Shown piece by piece: positions 57,701-64,000 of a stretch of DNA of 64,000 bases. How positions within the stretch are numbered: position 1 is the stretch's first letter; the number at the start of each line of letters is the position of its first letter. The stretch covers positions 10,340,603 to 10,404,602 of the forward strand of contig OZ026840.1 in the NCBI GenBank assembly GCA_964023205.1, in the 5' to 3' direction. Position numbers and translations under genes: made by a program. The notes beneath the pieces were generated by a model. That model was not told the origin of the DNA. It saw nothing but the letters and a program-made list of their open reading frames with translations, and did not search any database. This DNA comes from Lutraria lutraria (lineage: Eukaryota > Mollusca > Bivalvia > Venerida > Mactridae).

Positions 57701-60700
57701 TGTGTGCAAATATAAAAAATATAGTACAATACAATGTGAGGATAAATCAGAACAAAATAATATATATCCTTCACACTGTGTCTATATGAATGAAGATACA
57801 TGAATGTGACTTGATACATAGATAAATATATATCATCTATATTAACAGATTTTGTGCTTCACTTGACCAATATGTAATACAAATATATTATAGTGATGCT
57901 ATATATGTTGAACTTGAAATGATCTCATTCATAATGCTGTAGTCATTATATGTGACAAAATCAACATCACATCTTAAATCAAAGCCAAACTGTGATAGCT
58001 GTTCAAAAAGTGCCATCATTTGATATTGAAGAGATGACACCCCCCCCCCCCCCCCTTGAATAGAACTCATAAACACCTGAATTTTTCATGCACTATTCTT
58101 GCATACTTCATGTATAGCTCAAGAAGTGTAAATAACTATTTGACAGGGGCAGTATGGTGTTGCAAATAACACTAATATGAGAACAACAAAGCTGAAAATA
58201 TGGTCTGTCTGTTTTATCCGTTTAAAATCTAATTTTTGTAATACAATACTAAACATAAACTTGTCTGAAGAATGTACAGTTGTATCACTAGTGTCTATAC
58301 TACAGCATCACTTTCAGCTAAGACCATGATAAACTTGAGCTTTGTCATAGAGGTGACCAATACCCTGCCGCCGCTTTGACACTAAGAATGCGATAGTACA
58401 CTATATGGATAAGTTCAAGGGCACATAACTCTCCAATGAGTGAACCGCTGGAAATTAGATTGTGTCTTACACATCTACAGTAAAACCCCGATTATCCGAA
58501 GTCGTCGGGACCGAAAAATTACTTTGGATAATCCGGGGTTTCGGATAATCCAGGGTAAGGGAAATCTAGACAATTGTATGAAAATAAGGGGAGATCACTC
58601 CCATATATATGGCGTACACGCATAGATATAATAACAACAAAGTTAATATGTTATATTTCATATTGTATTTACGAAATAAATACATTTTCCGAAAAAATGT
58701 GTATGTTTAACGTAACAACAAATGTATGAGTAGTTTGTACCATTATCGATTTGTCAAAGTCATGAGGATTCCAAAGTGAAACTATGAATACAAATGAAAA
58801 CCCAAATGGTAGCACATGTCATGTTACAAAGCATGTTAATCCATCGATAAAATGAAATCATGAAATGAAATATACCCAGGATATAGAATAGGCTCACTGT
58901 TTAAATAAATTACAAACAGAAATAAAATAAAAATCTAAACCAAGTTTCATTTTATTGCTACAGTCACAAACACTTACGAGCGTCACACAAATCGTTGTCT
59001 TCCTAAGATATCTTAGCTTATCGTGTTTGTATTCATTTTCCGAAAATGGAATGATTTTAAAATCGAGTGCCGGTAATTTATATTGTTCGTGTGTATTTTG
59101 TCAATTTAACAAACTTCCAAAAGTAAAATGAACATTTTTAATACTATGGTAGTTGCTTATTTAAGTGAAATTATGATGCAATTTATAAATGAAGCGAAAA
59201 ATAAAAGGTGAATCCGTATTGTAATATGCTAATTTTGTTCCCATTTCTGCAAACAATGATCCAAACCAACAATCCTTTGTTCAAAGTGGTTTAATGATTT
59301 GTTGTTCACACCTTTTGACACGTTAGAGAAATCCTACAATGAACTTGTCTGATCGATCAGAGTTAATTGTCCACTTCGGATAACAGGTGTGAAAATACGC
59401 GTTCGGATGATTGTAGGGACCTGTTTATCACTTCGGATAAGCCATGGTATTCGGATTAGACGATTCGGATAATCGAGGTTTATTTACATTGAATTATATA
59501 GAGGGAAATTCGGGACCGAAATTTCATTTCGGATGAGACCAGGTTTTCGGATAATCCGAGTTCGGATAATCGAGGTTTTACTGTACATTTTATATTGATA
59601 ACGTACTTCAAGTTTCATTGCAATCGCTTTAAGAATGTGGAAGTAATAAGTTCGCTCCACAAACTTGTTATATTTTATGCGGAAGGACGGACCGACCAAC
59701 GACCGACTGACCGACAGAGTGACTCCAATATGCCCCCTCTCAAACTTTGTTTGCGGGGGTATAAATACCCACTATTTACCAGTTCTGATTTAAAGGCTAG
59801 TTACGCTTTAAGCCATACCTAACAAGTAATGATAACCAACATAATGAAATTGAACATAATAACTAATAAGGTATTAGAATGTGGCAGTCACTGAGGGTGA
59901 CAAAAATATGTAATAATCCACTTTATTGATAAACATTAAACAAAAATACAGTAAGTATAGTTCTAAATTGTAAGGCAACCGAAAGTAGTCTTAGTGTACT
60001 TTTTCAGAAATTGTATCTAATAATCAATATACAGTCAAACCTGTGAACAAAGGCTACCCTTGGGAAAGACAAAATGTGGCCATTCTTGACAGGTGACCTT
60101 TATTTAGATGTCAGTTTGTTCTAGATAATAAATGAGAGTTGTTAAAAGAACAACCTTTTATATTCTTAGGGTGGCCTTTATTTGGAGGAGGCCGCTTACT
60201 CAGGTTTGACTGTACATGTTATTATTTTTACACCTTGGACAGGGAATGTATTGTTATTATTTTCACACCTTGGACAGGGAATGTATAGTTATTATTTTCA
60301 CACCTTGGACAGGGAATGTATAGTTATCATTTTCACACCTTGGACAGGGAATGTATAGTTATCATTTTCACACCTTGGACAGGGAATGTATAGTTATCAT
60401 TTTCACACCTTGGACAGGGAATGTATAGTTATCATTTTCACACCTTGGACAGGGAATGTATAGTTATCATTTTCACACCTTGGACAGGGAATGTATTGTT
60501 ATCATTTTCACACCTTGGACAGGGAATGTATTGTTATTATTTTCACACATTGGACAGGGAATGTATAGTTATTATTTTCACACCTTGGACAGGGAATGTA
60601 TAGTTATCATTTTCACACCTTGGACAGGGAATGTATTGTTATTATTTTCACACCTTGGACAGGGAATGAAAAGTTATTATTTTCACACCTTGGACAGGGA

Positions 60701-62693
60701 ATGTATTGTTATTATTTTCACACCTTGGACAGGGAATGTATTGTTATTATTTTCACACCTTGGACAGGGAATGTATTGTTATTATTTTTACACCTTGGAC
60801 AGGGAATGAATAGTTATTATTTTTCCAATAAAAGTGGTTTATATACAGGCCCTTTTTATGCCATTTTTTTGTGTCCAGTACCTGTTCCCCAAAGCAGCAA
60901 AAGAAGGCTGCTATAATTATATCTAACAGTTATTTACATGTGGGAATGAGAAGCTACAGGTTAATTCCAAGAGTAATATGACTGTACATCACTAAGCTAA
61001 TCGCTAAGTAAATGAATAATTCAATGTAGATAGTCAGAGAGAACTAAGATAGATTTTAGAACTGTTCTAGTGATAGTCAATCAGAAAGCTATACTGATGT
61101 TTCCAAATATTCTACATGTTGTAAGACTAACATCATAAATGAATAATGTACAAAGTCAAGAATTTCCCAATAGATGGTTAAGAAGCGGTACTAAGTTCTT
61201 ATAACCTTGTGTTCGTACCGAACAACAAAAATGAGAAGAAGGAATCAGACTTTCAGTCAGTTGGTGGTCTTCAGCATAGAGTGATTCATAGTGATTGTTA
61301 CACCCCTTCGACCAGAATTAATGAAAACATGAATTTTTCTTGAACTGTTCTTGTATTCTTCATGAATAGTTCATGAAGTACGTATAACTTTTTGATTGGG
61401 TTAAATAACGTTTTGTTTCATATTTGGGTTAAATAACGTTTTGTTTCATATTTGGAAACATCAATTCTGACATTTTTTTATTAACCAATCACCGTTACAT
61501 AGAGATAGAAACTATAAGAAATACAGTCAAACCTGTGATTGCAGGCCACATTTTGTTTTTCTCAAGGGTAGCCTTTGTTCACAGGTTTGACTGTACTTAA
61601 CAAAATACCTTTGTCGATAGCGGGCCTTCAATGCACTGTGAAATGTCATTAATAAATTCTCCAGTGTATAACAGTATCCTATATATAACAGTATCCTATA
61701 TATAACAGTATCCTATAACACAACATTCCTGATACTAATCTTTTCTCTAATTGTTCAGAAAATGTGATTAAGTAAATCTACACAAAGAGAGAATTTCCAC
61801 GGAACAATTCATAACAATACTTATTGGAGACACATATAACTGTACAGGACTAAAACATTATCTTACGGATTCTTTCAAAGTATCAGAGTTTTCATGCCAA
61901 AGATCAAAAGTGCCTCTCTTTCAAAATGCAACAAAAATGCTTAAAGACAAAATTTGCTTATTGAGTTTCTTAAATGCAAGTGATCAAGAGACATTATAAG
62001 GCTTGGCTCATCATATATCATGCACCTTGATCTACACACGTGTAATACTGATCACACACCTCAGGTTCAAATCATTCTTAAAACTCCAAAGCCAGAGATC
62101 TGATTGGTCATTTCTGATCCCATAGCTGAGACGAACAGCAACAGAAATGTTGAATTTCTTAACTAAAGTCTCCTGGCTCGGTTAGATAACCTTTGACCAT
62201 AATCAGGTATGTAACATTTAAAATGATCATTTAATTATAAAGCACACATTCTCTTATAGTTATAGTCTTATAATTTCTCCAACAAATACACTGTGTTATG
62301 AATTGCTCCAATTTTTAAATACCTTGGTGACGCAAATAATAAATCTCCACTTTGAAAAAAAGACAAGGAACAAATATAATAATTATGAAAAACTTGGAAA
62401 GCAAATAATAAATAAATAAGAAAAATAGATAAAAAAAAATCACATGATTCAGACATGTATGTTCAGTCTGTGTATACATACACAAAGATGGTAATACTAT
62501 TTGATGTCATGAAATATTTTTTCGGCTTGATTAACCTTTGAGTAGTTAATATAAGCACATGCAATTTTAAATATGGAGTTTGATCTTTGTCCTTGTTATA
62601 GGGCAACACACTGAGTCAGAAAAAAGTGAACACTTACAATTACCCTAGACATACATCTCCTAAGAAGTTTTATACCGATTTCTGATGTCTCAT
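39349..62693 (-). CDS. unrecognised Lys/Ser-rich protein, seven candidate exons, 5' end not found
   Basis: Not recognised. Exons in transcript order: 62638-62693, 60882-60910, 56353-56431, 53167-53322, 46533-47830, 40353-40404, 39349-39774. Each pair is phase-compatible and together they give about 696 codons with no stop before TGA at 39349. Visible: an N-terminal part with LELALRVHSLNDLLVANEAP, a large central exon that is acidic at first (DEGSACSDTDSDD), then rich in Ser, Pro, Asn and Lys with a basic block (KKPKSEEKDHEKKDGEKMKK), and a C-terminal helical, charged region (RNKEKLERVLKCLKRDKEL) followed by EQRRIRHLVEQARLKGGKQF. No signal peptide or clear membrane segment is seen, apart from a hydrophobic stretch at the uncertain donor of the big exon. 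The basic clusters could be nuclear localisation signals (inference). The start lies to the right of 62693, possibly outside the window. The first two exons are weaker than the rest. Confidence 0.7.
40353..40404 (-). CDS. unknown gene, 52-bp exon
   Basis: On the - strand, AAGTTCTGTAG precedes 40404 and GTAATA follows 40353. One leading base then YMPATRARNKEKLERVL, ending in phase 0 exactly as the terminal exon requires, so the helix reads on as RNKEKLERVLKCLKRDKEL. The continuous charged helix across the junction is the main support. Confidence 0.55.
40996..41180 (-). repeat. SINE-like element
   Basis: On the - strand: CCATGGTCCAGTGCGCTTGA head, CTGGGTTCCATTCC (B-box-like), CATGAAAATTTGACAAAAAT, GGAGAAGTTGCCTGTTCCTT and CCGTCCAGGAAAA. 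Same family as 46196 and 20905. The overlapping frames 40876-41265 (+) and 41086-41391 (-) are read through it. Confidence 0.65.
42217..43840. mobile_element. TIR element with nested A repeat
   Basis: TTGTTTCTGGTACCATGACC at left and AATGTAACCAGAAACAA at right are inverted (TTGTTTCTGGT), with CCTACCCTA boxes in both arms. The A repeat (42299-43758) fills the middle. A related stretch is at 11704. No clear duplication seen. Confidence 0.5.
42299..43758 (+). repeat. A-family repeat, longest copy
   Basis: 5' hairpin AGCTCACATGTCACAAAGTG-ACAAAGTGAGCT, doubled GTGCGTCGTGCGTCGTC, about ten ~145-bp units including an extra copy of the CACTTTAGAAATCACTGTTT unit (42544-42820), 3' end GGGCCATCTTGGCCCTCTTG-TT. 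Confidence 0.92.
43926..44655. repeat. 53-bp minisatellite, about 14 copies
   Basis: Unit of 53 bp (44041 to 44094) with TTTAATAGCTAGTTTCTGAT, TTTAAACATAACACTGTCGT and ATATAGTCTGGTA. Copies differ by AAACAT/AAATAT, which alternate in the second half, so the later amplification was probably by 106-bp dimers. Confidence 0.96.
44661..46195. other. intron of unknown gene, mostly unique
   Basis: AT-rich. Contains a decayed AAAGGCCAC MITE at about 45186-45352 (ATAAAGGCCACCCTTTC, GTAGCCTTTGTAAACAGATT). The frame at 45676-46008 has no splice support or protein character. Confidence 0.4.
46196..46402 (-). repeat. SINE-like element, best copy
   Basis: On the - strand: GGCCATGGTTCAGTGGTTAT head with A-box character, CTGGATTTGTAACCCGGCTA, CTGGGCTCAATTCTC, TCATGAAAATTTGACAAGAA, GTGGAGAAGTTGCTGGTTCC, CGTCCAGGAAAA end. 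Most complete of three copies. Confidence 0.7.
46533..47830 (-). CDS. unknown gene, large central exon
   Basis: Acceptor TTATAACCAATAG just right of 47830. Open for 432 codons from DEGSACSDTDSDDVISLGQL, through KFLKEDPMLRSLNLRPELRT and PIYDPYSERINKPTKFEQKF, to the Lys-rich block and KKLDPSLEGLQGVKINMDKK. The donor is uncertain: AG|GTACTA at 46533 leaves phase 2 as the 40353 exon needs, but it includes a hydrophobic stretch (FNIGLFMFDSYKILYW) that may be read-through. GCG|GTAGCT or GGG|GTAGGA near 46660 are alternatives that would need another exon or would skip 40353. Low-complexity Ser/Lys composition suggests disorder. Confidence 0.82.
48757..48926. mobile_element. 170-bp foldback MITE
   Basis: Ends AGGCTGAAAATAAATATGTT-TGTTTGGAGTGCT and the inverted copy AGCACTCCAAACAAACTTAT-TTTTATTTTCAGCCT: arms of ~33 bp with few mismatches. 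The 61-codon frame at 48754 is a by-product. No clear duplication. Confidence 0.75.
49443..50520. mobile_element. giant palindromic element, TTAA target
   Basis: Arms of about 430 bp (49443-49875 and 50090-50520) are inverted copies, starting GGTAGTATGCGACCTTTCCT / GGTAGTTTGCGACCTTTCCT, with a ~215-bp spacer. Flanked by TTAA (49439-49442, 50521-50524). TTAA duplication with purine-starting ends fits Kolobok or, less well, piggyBac. No ORF of note. Confidence 0.85.
50525..51556. other. intron of unknown gene, no feature seen
   Basis: AT-rich, no repeat family or exon recognised between the palindromic element and the inverted A repeat. Confidence 0.4.
51557..52836 (-). repeat. A-family repeat, only inverted copy
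   Basis: On the - strand: TTTTTTAGCTCACATGTCAC-AATGTGACAGGGTGAGCT, about eight ~145-bp units, end GAGCGATATAGGGCCATCTT-GGCCCTCTTGTTTC. Frames at 51598-51873, 52338-52544 and 52557-52778 are the unit read through. It is the same sense as the unknown gene that contains it. Confidence 0.92.
53167..53322 (-). CDS. unknown gene, 156-bp exon
   Basis: Acceptor AATAATCAG, donor GTAAGA. 52 codons, phase 0-0: SHGINRKPVEQNLELALRVH then SLNDLLVANEAPLRGYALPK and SMPPNPNSNQNN. The amphipathic LELALRVHSLNDLL helix and conserved-looking APLRGYALPK make this one of the most protein-like pieces of the gene. Confidence 0.8.
53689..54263. mobile_element. TTAA-flanked TIR element, 575 bp
   Basis: Ends AGGGGCATGCCCTGGAACTG (left) and its inverted copy (right), flanked by TTAA (53685-53688, 54264-54267). 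The first 10 bp hold the palindrome GGGCATGCCC. Two - strand frames (53723-53941 and 54006-54206, the latter MPKSINESPVKYLRNIPLVY..) are open but unrecognised. Kolobok-like by target and ends. Confidence 0.8.
54422..55608 (-). repeat. E-family repeat with inverted ATACCCCCAGAT ends
   Basis: Both ends carry ATACCCCCAGATRTG (inverted). On the - strand, TCGGTCGGTCGGTCGGTCAG, then about six diverged units of ~170 bp (CTCAGCAACTACTTACAGGA, AATGAAACTTCACAGAAGTG, TGAGTTATACCCCTTTGTTG). Organised like A-D but with true TIRs. The GACC run at 55527-55556 is its microsatellite part. Confidence 0.8.
55930..56052 (-). repeat. diverged tRNA-derived SINE-like sequence
   Basis: On the - strand: GAGGTTGAGCGGTTGTGGTC, GACTTGTAATCACTAGCCCC, GAGTTTAAATCCCACCTAGG. 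A- and B-box layout as in 24605, but decayed. Confidence 0.5.
56353..56431 (-). CDS. unknown gene, 79-bp exon
   Basis: Acceptor CTTTTTCAG and a near-consensus donor CAG|GTACGTAAG. Only one of three frames is open: one leading base, then QQNGKTDVPQSPKPLDNLNC and VAPEKQ, ending in phase 0 to join the 53167 exon. Confidence 0.75.
57140..57200. repeat. short dispersed repeat, one of three
   Basis: ATTCATAAAACATGATTTTT and AAACTATTCTTGCATGCTTCATGAATA recur at 58061-58140 and 61318-61392 (with GAACTGTTCTTGTATTCTTC). Origin unknown. Confidence 0.5.
57244..57583. repeat. 66-bp minisatellite, about five copies
   Basis: Unit of 65-66 bp with GCATTATGATTCTAGGCCAT, TTCTTCCCCATCTAAGCCAC, TTTTTCCCCCTAATGATAAC. 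Since 66 is a multiple of three, one frame (57335-57643) stays open as a 22-residue repeat. I do not treat it as a gene. Confidence 0.93.
58334..59764 (-). repeat. D-family repeat split by pogo MITE
   Basis: On the - strand: TTATACCCCCGCAAACAAAG and GTCACTCTGTCGGTCAGTCG at the start, GTGTAGATGTGTAAGACACA and TTAGTGTCAAAGCGGCGGCA after the insertion, end GACAAAGCTCAAG before T (CTAG mutated). Pieces are 59584-59764 and 58334-58477. Confidence 0.8.
58478..59583. mobile_element. pogo-like MITE, copy 2 (1106 bp)
   Basis: TIR CAGTAAAACCCCGATTATCC / inverted CAGTAAAACCTCGATTATCC, flanked by TA (58476-58477, 59584-59585). It interrupts the D repeat, so both ends and the empty site can be read. High similarity to 6507-7622 throughout. 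Confidence 0.9.
60032..60211. mobile_element. AAAGGCCAC MITE, 180 bp
   Basis: Ends CAGTCAAACCTGTGAACAAA and inverted CAGTCAAACCTGAGTAAGCG, flanked by TA (60030-60031, 60212-60213); boxes AAAGGCTACCCTTGGGAAAG and GGGTGGCCTTTATTTGG. Confidence 0.85.
60224..60820. repeat. 35-bp minisatellite, about 17 copies
   Basis: Unit of 35 bp (60311 to 60346): ACCTTGGACAGGGAATGTAT and AGTTATCATTTTCAC. Variants TTGTTATTA/TAGTTATCA come in runs. No stop codon occurs in any of the three + frames of the unit, giving overlapping frames (60421-60916) that are not genes. It ends ~60 bp from the candidate exon at 60882. Confidence 0.96.
60882..60910 (-). CDS. candidate 29-bp micro-exon of the unknown gene
   Basis: CAGCCT..GGAACAG lies between ATAATTATAG and GTACTGG on the - strand and reads QPSFAALGN plus two bases, which complete AGA (R) with the first base of the 56353 exon. 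It sits directly beside the 35-bp minisatellite. Phase agreement on both sides is the support; the acceptor has a poor pyrimidine tract, so chance is possible. Confidence 0.35.
61524..61593. mobile_element. 70-bp AAAGGCCAC MITE remnant
   Basis: CAGTCAAACCTGTGATTGCA and inverted CAGTCAAACCTGTGAACAAA with TA flanks (61522-61523, 61594-61595); almost only the two ends remain, forming a near-perfect hairpin. Confidence 0.8.
62638..62693 (-). CDS. candidate 5'-most exon of the unknown gene in this window
   Basis: On the - strand, CAATTGGTTCTCAG precedes 62693 and the strong donor GTAAGTG follows 62638. Two leading bases then ETSEIGIKLLRRCMSRVI, phase 0 at its end, matching the 60882 candidate. 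No initiator Met in a plausible first-exon context was found further right, so the gene may extend past 64000. Confidence 0.4.
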
Positions 62694-64000
62694 CTGAGAA
62701 CCAATTGTAGAAAAATTAACCAAAAATCATGACAACTGTTTTTTTTGTTTTATTTTGTCAGAAATCAATTGATGTACTTTTAACATGTGATCGAGTGAAT
62801 TTTTTAATGTGACAATTTAATGGAATGAATAAAAGATAACATTAACACAAAAGAAGTTGATTGCAAGCAATTTAATTCTCATTAATCCTTCAAATGACAA
62901 CATGGCCTAATTAGCTGAACTTATTTTAAAGGCTGGTCCAGTAGTTTAAATACCATACATAGCACCACAGGCAGAAGTAATGGACCTATGATGGTAAAAT
63001 TGTAATAAATTCTATATAAAACACAATAACATAACCCATAATTACCTAAAGGAAAAATAAAATTTCCCAAAATTCGACCCCATTCAACTGGTACTAGTAT
63101 ATACTATAAGAAGGGGTATAACTCTTCGTTTCGGTGAATGCGCACCACCTTTACAAAACACAAAATTATAAAGCAATACGGATGAATTCTTCAAATCAAA
63201 GTTTGCAGCGGTTTCAGGTATATATTTTTGCACAAAATAAGACCAAAACTAAGTTCCTAGACCAATCCATTACCGAGAAATTGAACAAGAAACGCTAGAA
63301 TTTGACCCGATTTCGTTTGGTCGGAAAAAATGAGGCCACACCAAAATGGACTAATTTCACATACTAATGCAAGATTGTCAGTCGATCATATGTGAAATTG
63401 ACCAGTATGTCCTAAAAAGAACAATTAAATACATTAATACAGATATACAAACTCTTACAGAAGACGCAAATATTTGGGAAATCAGGATATAAACTTTTGA
63501 AGTGAAATTTCTTTATCATACACCGCCATGTCTCTATAAACAATATTAACCTATAACAATATCTACCTTTATTGAACAACTAATGTACAGTGAAATGGAG
63601 AATCGCTTGACACAAGTAATTGACACATACATAAAACTCATTACTGACTAGACACAGATCAAACTCCAGCTTTAAGGTATTAGATGTGTAATGCAAAACC
63701 TCCATTCTGAAGAGTACTAAAGTTCATGAATTTTACATACAATTGACATATTCCTGAGGGTCTTGGGACCACTGGAACCATGTTTTTTTTTCTTCTTTTT
63801 TTAGTTTTAAGGTAATGTTTTGTATTTAAAACATGAATTTATACAGTAATAATATAGTCTCCCTTGGAAGATTGTCATTCTTGTCGGCAGTGCACATGCG
63901 CTAAAAATATTATCTACTTCCAAGGACTATATCTTAATTCGCCAAACAGAACACATATAGGAAAAGTCAATACTGGTGTGTCAACCTGATAGTATTGAGT
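62694..64000. other. right-edge stretch, no gene found
   Basis: Searched on the - strand for the start of the unknown gene; no convincing exon seen. It contains a short inverted repeat (TATAGTCTCCCTTGGAAG / CTTCCAAGGACTATA) at about 63854-63932. Otherwise AT-rich. Confidence 0.35.

Noticed and set aside
62040..62200. Possible exon or repeat with CTGATTGGTCATTTCTGATC
   Set aside because: - strand frames are short and splice sites poor; only a faint resemblance to a dispersed repeat.
1..64000. Retroelements (LTR, reverse transcriptase, integrase) or viral insertions
   Set aside because: No frame with RT, integrase or capsid motifs was seen on either strand.

Overview
This window is eukaryotic: interrupted genes with GT-AG introns, AT-rich non-coding DNA, and a heavy load of dispersed repeats, MITEs and minisatellites. 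The protein matches and the repeat style (hairpin-ended elements with tandem 145-170 bp cores, ending in a GGGCCA..TGGCCC hairpin and CTTGTT) suggest a marine invertebrate, most likely a bivalve mollusc. That placement is an inference. No prokaryotic operon, CRISPR array, rRNA or phage feature is present.

Only two protein-coding genes can be supported. On the + strand, nine exons between 191 and 25446 encode the C-terminal ~320 residues of a GPCPD1-type glycerophosphocholine phosphodiesterase. They cover most of the GP-PDE catalytic domain and the stop codon; the 5' part lies to the left of the window. On the - strand, about seven exons between 62693 and 39349 encode a long, Lys/Ser-rich, probably disordered protein that I do not recognise. 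Its exon phases chain together without a frame break, but its start is not found and may lie beyond the right edge. The two genes are convergent (tail to tail), with a gene-poor stretch at about 25.4-39.3 kb holding their 3' ends.

Everything else is repeats. (a) A superfamily of 0.6-1.5 kb elements (called A, B and C here) with different tandem cores shares a 5' nested hairpin (AGCTCAC..GTGAGCT) and a 3' hairpin, mostly on the + strand. (b) Families D and F end in CTAG before T, and in F this follows a hairpin, which recalls Helitrons. (c) Many TIR elements have readable target-site duplications: TA (pogo/mariner-like, 70 bp to 1.1 kb), TTAA (a 1.08 kb giant foldback and a 575 bp element), 8 bp (hAT-like), TTA (Harbinger-like, 2.3 kb), and 10-11 bp (MULE-like, two related copies plus a smaller element). 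(d) tRNA-derived SINE-like pieces. (e) Six minisatellite arrays with periods of 26, 35, 35, 37, 53 and 66 bp.

Layout: 0.25-1.4 kb minisatellite; 1.4-2.4 kb TA element; 2.5-3.8 kb A element; 4.1-9.4 kb nested stack (TA element holding a MULE-like element that holds D, F, pogo and A pieces); 9.9-12 kb G, D and B repeats; 12.2-17.7 kb a second nested stack; 17.8-19.1 kb hAT element and 26-bp array; 19.3-24.4 kb G repeat, MITEs and the main GPCPD1 exons; 26-36 kb A, F and C repeats with a Harbinger-like insertion; 37.2-37.9 kb B on the - strand; 39.3-62.7 kb the unknown gene, whose introns hold A, E and D repeats, two TTAA elements and arrays of 53, 66 and 35 bp.
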